Below are positions 30,841 through 38,723 of a stretch of 55,595 nt of DNA, one piece after another. The notes under the pieces are model-generated. The model was not told the origin of the DNA, did no database searches, and was given only the letters and a program-made list of their open reading frames with translations. The DNA comes from Streptomyces hydrogenans (GTDB lineage: Bacteria > Actinomycetota > Actinomycetes > Streptomycetales > Streptomycetaceae): positions 1 to 55,595 of the forward strand of contig NZ_BNBS01000051.1 of the NCBI RefSeq assembly GCF_014656075.1, given 5' to 3'. The translations under genes and the position numbers were made by a program. Positions within the stretch are counted from its first letter, which is position 1, and each line of letters begins with the position of its first letter.

Positions 30841-32252
30841 ACGGCCCGGACGCCGTCGGCGGGTTCGGGCGCGGGGCCCGCGCCCGAACCCGCCGACGGC
30901 CAGCGGTCCCGGCGGAGCCAGAGCGCGCCGAGGGCCAGGACGAGGCCGGCGGCGACGAAGCCGTACCAGGGGGTGTGGCCGGAGGGCTGGGTCTCGTAGA
31001 CGAGGGCCGCCGAGAGCACCGCGAGCACCTGCCCGGCGCGGCTGTGCCAGGCGACGGCCGCGACGACGACCGTGCCCCACAGCAGGTACCAGGGCTGCAC
31101 CATCGGGGAGAGCGCGACCAGGGCGAGGAGGCCGTACCCGAGGCCGAGGACGGGGTCGATCCGCCCCCGGTACGCACGCCACGCGAGCAGGCAGATGATC
31201 ACGACGGCGGCGAGCAGCCCCAGCTTCTGCACCACGGCCTTGACCGGCTCGGGGTCGTCAGCGACCAGCGTGCCGAGCGCGAGGCCGAGGTCGCTGGTGA
31301 GCGACAGCGGGGTGTGGATGGCCCCGGCGACGGACTGCGTCCCGAGCCAGCCGAAGCCGGTCCCGGAGACCAGACTGGCCCCGGCGGCGACCGCCCCGGC
31401 GACGGCCGGGGGCAGGACGAGGCCCTTCAGGAGTCCGCCGCGCCGGGCGACGACCACCGCGATGAAGAGCAGGGCGACGGCGGCCGGCGACTTCACCATC
31501 ACGGCGCAGCCGACGAGCGCGCTGCCGAGGACCCACCGGCCGCGCACGGCGAGCAGCACGCCCGCGAGCATGAGCCCGGCCATCAGGCCGTCGTTGTGGA
31601 TGCCGCCGACGACGTGGACCAGCAGCAGCGGGTTGAGCACGGCGAGCCACAGGGCGCCGTCGCCCCTGCCGAAGCCGCGCACGGCCCACACGAGGAGCGC
31701 CAGCGACCCGAGCGCGACCAGCCGCAGCAGCAGGACGGCCGGGACGACGGCCCCGCCGGTCAGCTTCACCACCGCCTCGGCCAGCAGCAGGAAGGCTGGT
31801 CCGTACGGCGCCGGGGTGTCGGTCCAGTTCCCGCCGACGCTCGCCGCCGCGTCCGCCCCCAGCTCGCCGGGGCCGAGCACGGAGGGCCCGGCGCCGTAGA
31901 CGTCGTACCCCTCCAGGACCATCGCGCCCTGCGCGATGTAGCTGTACACGTCCGCGCTGTGCAGCGGCGGCGCGACCAGCAGCGGGGCGCACCAGGCGGC
32001 GAGCGTCCCGAGCACGCCCCCGGCGGCGCCGCGCGCCAGCAGCACGCCGTAGCGCCACCAGGCGGCGACGAGCAGCGTCAGGCCGAGCGCGGCGACGACG
32101 GCCCCGACGGTCTCGGCCGCGCTTCCGCGCGGCGCCCACAGCCCGCCCCCGCCGAGCACCGGCAGGGACCCGGCCGCGTATCCGCCGGCGGCCACGGCGA
32201 GCGCTCCGCCCGCCCCGGCCCACCGGCATCCGGAAGCACTGAGAACCCACAT
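30837..32252 (-). CDS. Polyprenol phosphomannose-dependent alpha-mannosyltransferase (MptB-like)
   Basis: A 471-residue GT-C membrane glycosyltransferase with about 12 hydrophobic segments. The first lumenal loop has LHSADVYSYIAQGAMVLEGYDVYGAGPS, the Asp-Xaa-Tyr catalytic motif of the GT87/MptB group, and NWTDTPAPYGPAFLLLAE follows. VVGGIHNDGLMAGLMLAGVLLA and MVKSPAAVALLF are also typical, and SPMVQPWYLLW lies near the end. Mycobacterial and corynebacterial MptB builds the alpha-1,6 mannan core of lipomannan from polyprenyl-phosphate mannose. Streptomyces use related enzymes for lipoglycans or protein mannosylation. The start ATG at 32252 is weakly supported; an alternative GTG lies a few codons upstream. 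The 3' end of the coding sequence includes a 24-bp inverted repeat. Confidence 0.85.
   Translation of the reverse strand: MWVLSASGCRWAGAGGALAVAAGGYAAGSLPVLGGGGLWAPRGSAAETVGAVVAALGLTLLVAAWWRYGVLLARGAAGGVLGTLAAWCAPLLVAPPLHSADVYSYIAQGAMVLEGYDVYGAGPSVLGPGELGADAAASVGGNWTDTPAPYGPAFLLLAEAVVKLTGGAVVPAVLLLRLVALGSLALLVWAVRGFGRGDGALWLAVLNPLLLVHVVGGIHNDGLMAGLMLAGVLLAVRGRWVLGSALVGCAVMVKSPAAVALLFIAVVVARRGGLLKGLVLPPAVAGAVAAGASLVSGTGFGWLGTQSVAGAIHTPLSLTSDLGLALGTLVADDPEPVKAVVQKLGLLAAVVIICLLAWRAYRGRIDPVLGLGYGLLALVALSPMVQPWYLLWGTVVVAAVAWHSRAGQVLAVLSAALVYETQPSGHTPWYGFVAAGLVLALGALWLRRDRWPSAGSGAGPAPEPADGVRAV
30852..30900. terminator. 24-bp perfect inverted repeat inside the 3' coding end, bidirectional terminator candidate
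   Basis: Bases 30852-30875 are exactly complementary to 30877-30900 around a single central G (30876); a real hairpin would open a few central pairs. It begins 11 bases past the plus-strand deacylase stop. In the opposite direction it is part of the last ~20 codons of the mannosyltransferase gene, encoding the Gly/Ala/Pro-rich tail before its stop at 30837. Confidence 0.75.
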
Positions 32253-32293
32253 GACCAGCCAACCTACCCGCACCGCGCGGGGGCCCCGACCGG

Positions 32294-32746
32294 TCAGCCC
32301 CGGCCCTTGCCGTTGCCGCGGCCGCGGCCGGGCTTGGCGGACCGGGTGGCGTCGGAGGCGTCGGGCACGGGCTCCGCCGAGGGGGTCGAGGAGGCCGAGG
32401 GGGCGGCCGGGGCGGATCCGGAGGGCGAGGGCGTCGCCGAGGAGGCCGTGGCCGTGGCCCCGGGCCGTCCCGTGGCGGCGGGGCCGGCCGTCCGGCTGGG
32501 CGGGGAGTCCGGCTCCGGCGTTGTGCCGCTCGCGGTCGGGTCCGCCTGGATCAGCGTCGGCAGTCCCCCGCCGTCCGCGTCCCGCTCGGCCGGTCCGCGC
32601 GCGCCGCCGCCGGTCAGGGCCACCGCGCCGAGGCCCAGCACCGCGATCCCGCCGGCCGCGGCCAGCCACACCACGCCCCGCCCGCGCCGGGCGGAGGCGT
32701 GGCGGCGGCGCCCACGGGGGGCTCTGGCGGGGTCCTCGAAGCTCAT
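32294..32746 (-). CDS. Small membrane protein with Ser/Pro/Ala-rich extracellular tail
   Basis: A 150-residue protein. It has a basic cytoplasmic start (RGRRRHASARRGRGVVW), one membrane helix (LAAAGGIAVLGLGAVALTG) at about 28-47, and then a tail of about 100 residues rich in Ser, Thr, Pro and Ala ending in a basic Gly-Arg-Lys cluster. The tail is low complexity and could be glycosylated. I do not recognise a family. It lies 41 bp before the mannosyltransferase gene in the same direction and may be transcribed with it, which would put a Ser/Thr/Pro-rich surface protein next to a mannosyltransferase. The start ATG at 32746 is divergent from the aminotransferase gene. Confidence 0.65.
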   Translation of the reverse strand: MSFEDPARAPRGRRRHASARRGRGVVWLAAAGGIAVLGLGAVALTGGGARGPAERDADGGGLPTLIQADPTASGTTPEPDSPPSRTAGPAATGRPGATATASSATPSPSGSAPAAPSASSTPSAEPVPDASDATRSAKPGRGRGNGKGRG

Positions 32747-32855
32747 GGCCCCGCATTGTAGGGATCACGACAGACCGGTCCTGCGGGCGCGTCCCGACAC
32801 CCGACGTGTCCGAGAACACGAGGCGTCCCACCCCCCGCCGCCGTAAGCTCTCGTC

Positions 32856-34067
32856 ATGCAGGTGATCCAGTCCACGAAGCTCGCCAACGTCTGTTACGAA
32901 ATCCGGGGCCCGGTGCTCGAAGAGGCGATGCGGCTCGAAGCCGCGGGTCATCGCATCCTCAAGCTGAACACCGGCAACCCGGCCGCCTTCGGCTTCGAGT
33001 GCCCGCCCGCGATCCTGGAGGACGTCCTCCGGAACCTCTCCGAGGCGCACGGCTACGGCGACGCGAAGGGCTTGCTGTCCGCCCGCCGCGCGGTGATGAG
33101 CCACTACGAGACCAAGGGCATCCACCTCTCCGTCGAGGACGTCTACCTCGGCAACGGCGTCTCCGAGCTGATCCAGATGTCGATGCAGGCGCTGCTCGAC
33201 GACGGCGACGAGGTCCTGGTCCCGGCCCCCGACTACCCGCTGTGGACGGCCTCGGTCTCCCTCGCGGGCGGCACGGCGGTGCACTACCGCTGCGACGAGC
33301 AGGCGGACTGGATGCCGGACCTCGCCGACATCGAGCGGAAGATCACCGACCGCACCAAGGCGATCGTGATCATCAACCCGAACAACCCGACCGGCGCGGT
33401 CTACGACGACGAGATGCTGCGCTCGCTGACGGACATCGCGCGCCGCCACGGGCTGGTGATCTGCTCGGACGAGATCTACGACAAGATCCTCTACGACGGC
33501 GCCACCCACACGCCGACCGCCGCGATCGCCCCGGACCTGCTCTGCCTCACCTTCAACGGGATGAGCAAGAACTACCGGGTGGCCGGCTTCCGCTCCGGCT
33601 GGCTCGCGGTCTGCGGACCGAAGCACCACGCCTCCTCGTACATCGAGGGCCTGACGATCCTGGCCAACATGCGGCTGTGCGCCAACATGCCGGCCCAGCA
33701 CGCGGTGGCCGCCGCGCTCCAGGGCCGGCAGTCGATCGAGGAGCTCGTGCTGCCGGGCGGCCGTCTGCTGGAGCAGCGGAACACCGCGTACGAGCTGCTG
33801 ACCTCGATCCCCGGCGTGACCTGTGTGAAGCCGAAGGGCGCGCTGTACCTGTTCCCGCGCCTCGACCCGAACGTCTACAAGGTCAAGGACGACCGGCAGA
33901 TGGTCCTGGACCTGCTGCGGGCCGAGAAGATCATGGTGGTGCACGGGACGGGCTTCAACTGGCACGAGCCGGACCACTTCCGGATCGTGACGCTGCCGGC
34001 GGTCGCCGACCTCACGGACGCGGTGACCCGGATCGGCCGCTTCCTGGACGGCTACAGCCAGCCCTGA
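32856..34067 (+). CDS. PLP-dependent aminotransferase (AlaA-like)
   Basis: A 403-residue fold-type I aminotransferase, most like glutamate-pyruvate aminotransferase AlaA. LKLNTGNPAAFGFECPP binds the substrate carboxylate, IVIINPNNPTGAVYDD is the PLP-ring Asn region, ICSDEIYDKILYDG carries the PLP-binding Asp and Tyr, TFNGMSKNYRVAGFRSGW holds the Schiff-base Lys, and DHFRIVTLP carries the C-terminal Arg. It would interconvert pyruvate and alanine with glutamate in the cytoplasm. The ATG at 32856 has no ribosome site; TAAGCT at 32844-32849 lies six bases before it, so the message is probably leaderless. The gene is single. Confidence 0.93.
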   Translation: MQVIQSTKLANVCYEIRGPVLEEAMRLEAAGHRILKLNTGNPAAFGFECPPAILEDVLRNLSEAHGYGDAKGLLSARRAVMSHYETKGIHLSVEDVYLGNGVSELIQMSMQALLDDGDEVLVPAPDYPLWTASVSLAGGTAVHYRCDEQADWMPDLADIERKITDRTKAIVIINPNNPTGAVYDDEMLRSLTDIARRHGLVICSDEIYDKILYDGATHTPTAAIAPDLLCLTFNGMSKNYRVAGFRSGWLAVCGPKHHASSYIEGLTILANMRLCANMPAQHAVAAALQGRQSIEELVLPGGRLLEQRNTAYELLTSIPGVTCVKPKGALYLFPRLDPNVYKVKDDRQMVLDLLRAEKIMVVHGTGFNWHEPDHFRIVTLPAVADLTDAVTRIGRFLDGYSQP

Positions 34068-34117
34068 GCCCCCGCTCCCGGCCGGCCGGAGGCACTCCGA
34101 CCATCCTTGACCCGCCC

Positions 34118-34154
34118 TTGAATCGGACTCGAATCAACTTTAGACGAAATCTAA
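34118..34154 (+). promoter_or_regulatory. Two adjacent palindromes upstream of the small gene at 34192
   Basis: TTGAATCG (34118-34125) and CGAATCAA (34130-34137) form an inverted pair with one mismatch. TTAGA (34140-34144) and TCTAA (34150-34154) form a second around CGAAA. The second has a 5-5-5 layout like Fur-family boxes, without matching a known consensus. Both overlap the likely promoter (TAAGCT or TAGGCT as -10). The stretch is markedly AT-rich for this genome. Confidence 0.5.
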
Positions 34155-34191
34155 GCTAGGCTGGTCTCCGAGCAGTCAGGAGGCCGTCCCC

Positions 34192-34581
34192 ATGTACGAA
34201 CCGATCCGCACCAAGTCGGTCCACACGACGGGCGGCGACGCCGGCGCGTATCCGCACCGCTCCCGCGAGGAGGAGCTGGACATCCAGCTCGCCGGCCACC
34301 TCGCCGCCCTGCTCGCCGTGACCGACGAGCTCGGTGACGCCGAGGGCGGCGAGCGGATCGCCCACCAGGTGGCCCGCCTCCGCGGCGCGCCCCCGGCCCG
34401 GCACGCCGGACTGAGCGGCGCCTCCCCCGAGGCCCTCCACCGCAAGGCGCACGCCCTCGCGGGCCGCGCCCTGGTGGTGGCCGCCTCCCGCGCGGACACC
34501 TCCGCGGCGATCCTCGCCGCCGAGCGGATGGACGCCCACACCGCGGCCCTGACCGGGGACCCCCTGGTCACCGCCCCCTAG
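34192..34581 (+). CDS. Small conserved hypothetical protein
   Basis: A 129-residue soluble protein starting MYEPIRTKSVHTTG at ATG 34192, with a strong AGGAGG site ten bases upstream. It is nearly all helical and Ala-rich, with regularly spaced His (AHQVARLRG, LHRKAHALAGRALVVAASRAD, AERMDAHTAAL), which suggests a small helical bundle. No catalytic motif is visible and I do not recognise the family, although the codon use and regulatory region show a real gene. Two palindromes in the promoter imply specific control. It ends at a hairpin and is read alone. Confidence 0.65.
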   Translation: MYEPIRTKSVHTTGGDAGAYPHRSREEELDIQLAGHLAALLAVTDELGDAEGGERIAHQVARLRGAPPARHAGLSGASPEALHRKAHALAGRALVVAASRADTSAAILAAERMDAHTAALTGDPLVTAP

Positions 34582-34586
34582 ACGGC

Positions 34587-34620
34587 CCCGGGTCGCGCGG
34601 CACGAACCGCACGACCCGGG
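34587..34620 (+). terminator. Terminator after the small gene
   Basis: CCCGGGTCG (34587-34595) pairs with CGACCCGGG (34612-34620). An inner GCGG/CCGC pair extends the stem around CACGAA. It starts 6 bases past the stop. Confidence 0.75.
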
Positions 34621-34780
34621 AGCCACCCAACCGGACCGCGGGGAGCCCTCTCCCTCGTCGTCGACGACGACAACGGGGGACACGGCAGCCGTCCTTCCGG
34701 TTCCCTACCGGGATCGCTCCTTCACCCCCCGTCCACCCAACTCCCCCTGGAATGTGGGTTTCCGCGAGCACTCTGCCCGC

Positions 34781-35878
34781 GTGAGACGCATTCTGGGAAT
34801 CGTCCTGGCCGTCCTGCTCCTGGGCGGCGTGGCCGCCGTCCTCGTGGCGGGCGGCGACAAGGACAAGGGCACGGCAACGAAGACCGTGCGAGGAGTCATC
34901 GGCTCGGAGAAGAGCGAGTTCTTCACCGACCCCGACGTCGTGAAGGCCCTGGCCGCCAAGGGCCTCACCGTGAGCACCGAGACCTCCGGGTCCTGGGACA
35001 TGGAGCAACTCCCCCTCAAGGGATACGACTTCGCGTTCCCGTCCTCGAAGGGACCGGCCGACGAGCTGCGTGCCAAGGCTGCCGACAAGGCCGTCGCCAC
35101 GCCGCTGCGCCCGTTCTACTCGCCGCTGGTGGTCGTCGCGCACAGCAACGCCGCCCGGGTCCTCGCCGGCAACGGCCTGGCCACCCTCGGCGCCCGCGGC
35201 ACCAGCGGCATCCTCCGGATGGACGCCTATCTGGCCGCCGTCCGCGCCGACCGCAGCTGGCAGCAGCTCAAGGGCGCCGACAAGCACGCCGAGCTGAGCG
35301 GCACCCTCTTCATCACCTCCACCGACCCGGTGGCCTCCAACTCCGGCGCGCTCTACCTCGCCGCCGCGAGCTACGTCGCCGACGGCGGCCGGGTCGCCGA
35401 CGGCAAGGAGGCCGTCGGCCGCACCGCCCCGCTGCTGCGGAAGCTGACCCAGGTGCAGGGCGCCCAGCAGACCGGCTCCGACGCCCCCTTCCGGGACTTC
35501 GTGAGCGGCGTCGGCAACCCGCTGGTCCTCGTGTACGAGTCCCAGGTCGCCTCGCAGCTCCTCGCCGGCCGGCCGATGGGCGACCTCGTCGTCCTCTACC
35601 CGGACACCACGGTCAACAGCGACCACACCCTCGTCCCCCTCACCGAGGGCGGCAAGGAGCTGGGCCGGCTGCTCTCCGAGGACCCCGAGCTGCGCCGGCT
35701 CGCCGTCCGGCACGGCTTCCGGCCGCAGGGCGCCGCGCCCGAGTTCACCGAGGCCACCAACCCGTACGGCGAATACCTCAACCAGACACTGACCGGAGTC
35801 CGCCAGGCGCCCGTGCCCACCGGCGCGGTGCTGCGCGACATGGCGCGGCGGGCCCGTGACCAGGGGGGCACCGCATGA
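34781..35878 (+). CDS. Membrane-anchored substrate-binding-domain protein of the TelA module
   Basis: A 365-residue exported protein. The N-terminal hydrophobic anchor ILGIVLAVLLLGGVAAVLVAG has no lipobox Cys, so it is a signal anchor or uncleaved signal. A type 2 periplasmic-binding-like fold follows (TVRGVIGSEKSEFFTDPDVVKALAAKG, FAFPSSKGPADELR, TPLRPFYSPLVVVAHSN, ITSTDPVASNSGALYLA). No ABC permease is near. It heads a four-gene operon with TelA, VWA and XpaC-like proteins and shares the binding-protein fold with the third gene. Start is the GTG at 34781 (VRRILG); a GTG at 34754 is in frame, and neither has a good ribosome site. It overlaps telA by four bases. Confidence 0.78.
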   Translation: MRRILGIVLAVLLLGGVAAVLVAGGDKDKGTATKTVRGVIGSEKSEFFTDPDVVKALAAKGLTVSTETSGSWDMEQLPLKGYDFAFPSSKGPADELRAKAADKAVATPLRPFYSPLVVVAHSNAARVLAGNGLATLGARGTSGILRMDAYLAAVRADRSWQQLKGADKHAELSGTLFITSTDPVASNSGALYLAAASYVADGGRVADGKEAVGRTAPLLRKLTQVQGAQQTGSDAPFRDFVSGVGNPLVLVYESQVASQLLAGRPMGDLVVLYPDTTVNSDHTLVPLTEGGKELGRLLSEDPELRRLAVRHGFRPQGAAPEFTEATNPYGEYLNQTLTGVRQAPVPTGAVLRDMARRARDQGGTA

Positions 35879-37131
35879 CCGAGCACACCGACCCGCGCGC
35901 CGCGGGGCAGCCCCGGAACCCGTACGCGGGCCCGCCGGAGTCCACCTTCGTCCTGACCCCGCCCGAGCACGACGCCCCGCTCCTCCTCACCCCGCCCGCT
36001 CCGCCCCCGGTGGTCCGCGCCGAACAGGCCTCCGGCCTGGTGCCGCTGGACGCGTCCGTGCGGGCCGAGATGGACCGGCGGGCCGAGGAGTACGTGGGCT
36101 CGCTCTCCGGACTCGACCCGCGCTCCCCCGAGTTCGCGGGCCGCATCGGCGAGATCGCGGCGCTCGGCTCCGGCGAGATGCGGGCCGCCGCCCAGCAGTC
36201 GAACCGGATGCTGGACCGCACGGTCCGCTCCCTCGGCCGGGGCGGCGGCGACGCGCCGGCCCGCGTCGGCTCCTCCCTGGTGGAGCTGCGCCGCACCGTC
36301 GAGGACCTCGACCCGCGCGACGCCCCCGCCAAGGGCGCCCGGCGGCTCCTCGCCAAGCTGCCCGGCGGCAACAGGTTCCGCGACCACGTCGCCAAGTACG
36401 CCTCCTCGCAGGCCACGCTCCACCGCATCGTCGACTCGCTCCGCGGCGGCCAGGACGAACTCCGGCGCGACAACGCCGCGTTGCAGACCGAGCGGGCCCG
36501 GCTGTGGGAGACCATGGGCAAGCTCCAGGAGTTCGCCGTCCTCACCGAGGCCCTCGACGCGGCCGTGGAACAGCGGATCGCGGCCACCGCCGACCCGGCC
36601 CAGGCCGACGCGCTCCGCGCCGACGTCCTCTTCCCGGTGCGCCAGAAGCACCAGGACCTGCTCACCCAGCTCGCCGTCTGCGCCCAGGGCTACCTGGCCA
36701 TGGACGTGGTCCGGCGGAACAACGACGAGCTGATCAAGGGCGTGGACCGGGCCGCGACGACGACCCTGTCGGCGCTGCGGATCGCGGTCATGCTCGCCTC
36801 CGCCCTGGAGAACCAGCGCAAGGTCACCGAGCAGGTGAACGTGCTCCGCTCGACCACCGAGGACCTGATCCGGGGCAACGCCGAGATGCTCTCCACCCAG
36901 GCCGGCGAGATCCAGCGGATCGCGGCCGACCCGGCCGTCGGCGCCGAGACCCTGCGCACGGCCTTCCAGCAGATCTACCGCACCCTCGACGCCATCGACA
37001 CGTACAAGGTCCGGGCGACCGAGGCGATGGCGGCGACCGTCTCCTCCCTCACCGGTGAACTCCAGGAAGCGAGCGCCCACTTGGACCGCAGCCGCCGCAC
37101 GAGCGCCCTGGAAGGCGGCCCCTCCGCATGA
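35875..37131 (+). CDS. Toxic anion resistance protein (TelA family)
   Basis: A 418-residue cytoplasmic, mostly helical TelA/KlaA (PF05816) protein. A Pro-rich N-terminus of about 40 residues precedes the domain. The core contains MLDRTVRSLGRG, a LVELRRTVEDLDPRD start, LAKLPGGNRFRDHVAKYASSQA, and VRRNNDELIKGVDRAATTTLSALRIAVMLASAL, followed by long coiled-coil helices to about 405. TelA proteins were found on tellurite-resistance plasmids but occur widely with VWA and XpaC proteins. Their molecular role is unknown and probably concerns envelope or metal stress. ATG 35875 overlaps the preceding stop (ATGA), and its own stop overlaps the VWA gene start (ATGA) likewise. Confidence 0.93.
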   Translation: MTEHTDPRAAGQPRNPYAGPPESTFVLTPPEHDAPLLLTPPAPPPVVRAEQASGLVPLDASVRAEMDRRAEEYVGSLSGLDPRSPEFAGRIGEIAALGSGEMRAAAQQSNRMLDRTVRSLGRGGGDAPARVGSSLVELRRTVEDLDPRDAPAKGARRLLAKLPGGNRFRDHVAKYASSQATLHRIVDSLRGGQDELRRDNAALQTERARLWETMGKLQEFAVLTEALDAAVEQRIAATADPAQADALRADVLFPVRQKHQDLLTQLAVCAQGYLAMDVVRRNNDELIKGVDRAATTTLSALRIAVMLASALENQRKVTEQVNVLRSTTEDLIRGNAEMLSTQAGEIQRIAADPAVGAETLRTAFQQIYRTLDAIDTYKVRATEAMAATVSSLTGELQEASAHLDRSRRTSALEGGPSA

Positions 37132-38723
37132 GACCCCGCACGCTCCCCCGCCTCCTCACGGGCCTCGCCCTCACCCTGCTCCTCACCGCCACCGCGGGCT
37201 CCTGCGGCACGATCGACAACTCGGCCGGCGGCACCGGCGAGCAGCGCGACAGGACCGACTCCGGGCCCGCCGCCCCCGGCACCCTCCGGATCCTCGCCTC
37301 CTCCGAACTCGCCGACATGGCACCGGTCCTGGAGGAGGCCCGCGAGGCCACCGGCGTGACCGTCCGCGCCACCTACGCGGGCACCCTCGACGCCGTCGAG
37401 CGGATCGCCTCGGGCCGGGCCGAGAAGGAGTACGACGCCGTCTGGCTCTCCTCCAACGACTACCTGCGGCTCCGCCCCGACACCGCCGGCCGGATCACCA
37501 ACGAGACCCCGGTGATGACCTCCCCGGTGGCGCTCGGCGTCCGCCCCGAGGCCGTCGCCCGGCTCGGCTGGGACCCGAAGAAGGTCACCTGGTCGCAGCT
37601 CCACCAGGCCGTCGCCGCGGGCCGGCTGACCTACGGCATGACCGACCCGAAGCGCTCCAACTCCGGCTTCTCCGCGCTGGTCTCGGTCGCCTCCGGCCTC
37701 TCCGGCGCCCAGTCCGCGCTCCAGGACCGGGACGTGGCGAAGGCGACGCCGAAGCTCCGCGAGTTCTTCACCGGCCAGAAGCTCACCTCCGGCTCCTCCG
37801 GCTGGCTCGCCACCGCCTACGGCCGCCGCACCGACATCGACGCGCTGGTCAACTACGAGTCGGTGCTGCTCTCCACGCCCGGCGCGCTCACCGTGATCCG
37901 CCCCTCCGACGGCGTCGTCACCGCCGACTACCCGCTCACCCTGCTCACCGCCTCCTCCGCCGACGCCAAGGAGTCCGCCCGGCGGCTCACCACCTACCTC
38001 CGCACCCCGCAGGCGCAGCGCAGGATCACCGAGACGACGCTGCGCCGCCCGGTGGTCGCCGGCGTCGACCCCTCGCCCCGGCTCGACCGGGACCTGCGGC
38101 GCGAGCTGCCCTTCCCGGGCAGCCGGTCCGTCGCCGACGGGCTGCTCGACGCGTACGACAACACGCTCCGCCGGCCCTCCCGCACGGTCTACGTCCTGGA
38201 CACCTCGGGGTCGATGGGCGGCGAGCGGCTGACCCGGCTGAAGGAGGCGATCACCGAGCTGACCGAGGACTTCCGGGACCGCGAGGAGGTCACCCTGATG
38301 CCCTTCGGCACCACGGTGAAGTCCGGCGAGGTGCGGACGTACACGGTCGACCCGAAGGACCCGGCGCGGGCCAGGGACGCGATCCGGGCCGACGCGGCCA
38401 GGCTCACCGCCTCCGGCGGCACGGCGATCTACACCAGCCTCACCGAGGCGTACCGCAGTCTGGGCGCCGCGCCCCGCGACACCTTCACCTCGGTCGTGCT
38501 CATGACGGACGGCGAGAACACCGACGGCATGGACGGCGCGGGCTTCGACGCCTTCTTCCGCGCCCTGCCCGCCGAGCAGCGGCACACCCCGGTCTTCCCG
38601 ATCCTCTTCGGCGACTCCGACCGGGTCGAGCTGGAGCACATCGCGGATCTGACCGGCGGCAGGCTCTTCGGGGCGGAGGGCTCCCTGAAGGGCGCGTTCG
38701 AGGAGATCCGTGGCTACCAGTAA
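37128..38723 (+). CDS. Substrate-binding and VWA-domain lipoprotein of the TelA module
   Basis: A 531-residue predicted lipoprotein. The signal LLTGLALTLLLTATAGSC ends in a lipobox (TAGSC). Residues about 50-320 form a periplasmic-binding-protein fold (LRILASSELADMAPVLEEAREATG, DAVWLSSNDYLRL, MTSPVALGVRPEAV, LTYGMTDPKRSNSGFSALVS). Residues about 345-525 form a von Willebrand factor A domain with the metal-ion site VLDTSGSMGGERL (DxSxS), GGTAIYTSLTEAY (the Thr) and VVLMTDGENTDG (the Asp). Fusion of a substrate-binding domain to VWA on the outer face, encoded beside cytoplasmic TelA, suggests a sensing or scaffold complex across the membrane. It overlaps both neighbours. Confidence 0.92.
   Translation: MRPRTLPRLLTGLALTLLLTATAGSCGTIDNSAGGTGEQRDRTDSGPAAPGTLRILASSELADMAPVLEEAREATGVTVRATYAGTLDAVERIASGRAEKEYDAVWLSSNDYLRLRPDTAGRITNETPVMTSPVALGVRPEAVARLGWDPKKVTWSQLHQAVAAGRLTYGMTDPKRSNSGFSALVSVASGLSGAQSALQDRDVAKATPKLREFFTGQKLTSGSSGWLATAYGRRTDIDALVNYESVLLSTPGALTVIRPSDGVVTADYPLTLLTASSADAKESARRLTTYLRTPQAQRRITETTLRRPVVAGVDPSPRLDRDLRRELPFPGSRSVADGLLDAYDNTLRRPSRTVYVLDTSGSMGGERLTRLKEAITELTEDFRDREEVTLMPFGTTVKSGEVRTYTVDPKDPARARDAIRADAARLTASGGTAIYTSLTEAYRSLGAAPRDTFTSVVLMTDGENTDGMDGAGFDAFFRALPAEQRHTPVFPILFGDSDRVELEHIADLTGGRLFGAEGSLKGAFEEIRGYQ

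Noticed and set aside
29889..32846. Plus-strand 985-codon open frame over the mannosyltransferase region
   Set aside because: It is composed of Arg/Pro/Gly/Glu low complexity and is antisense to a gene with clear membrane topology.
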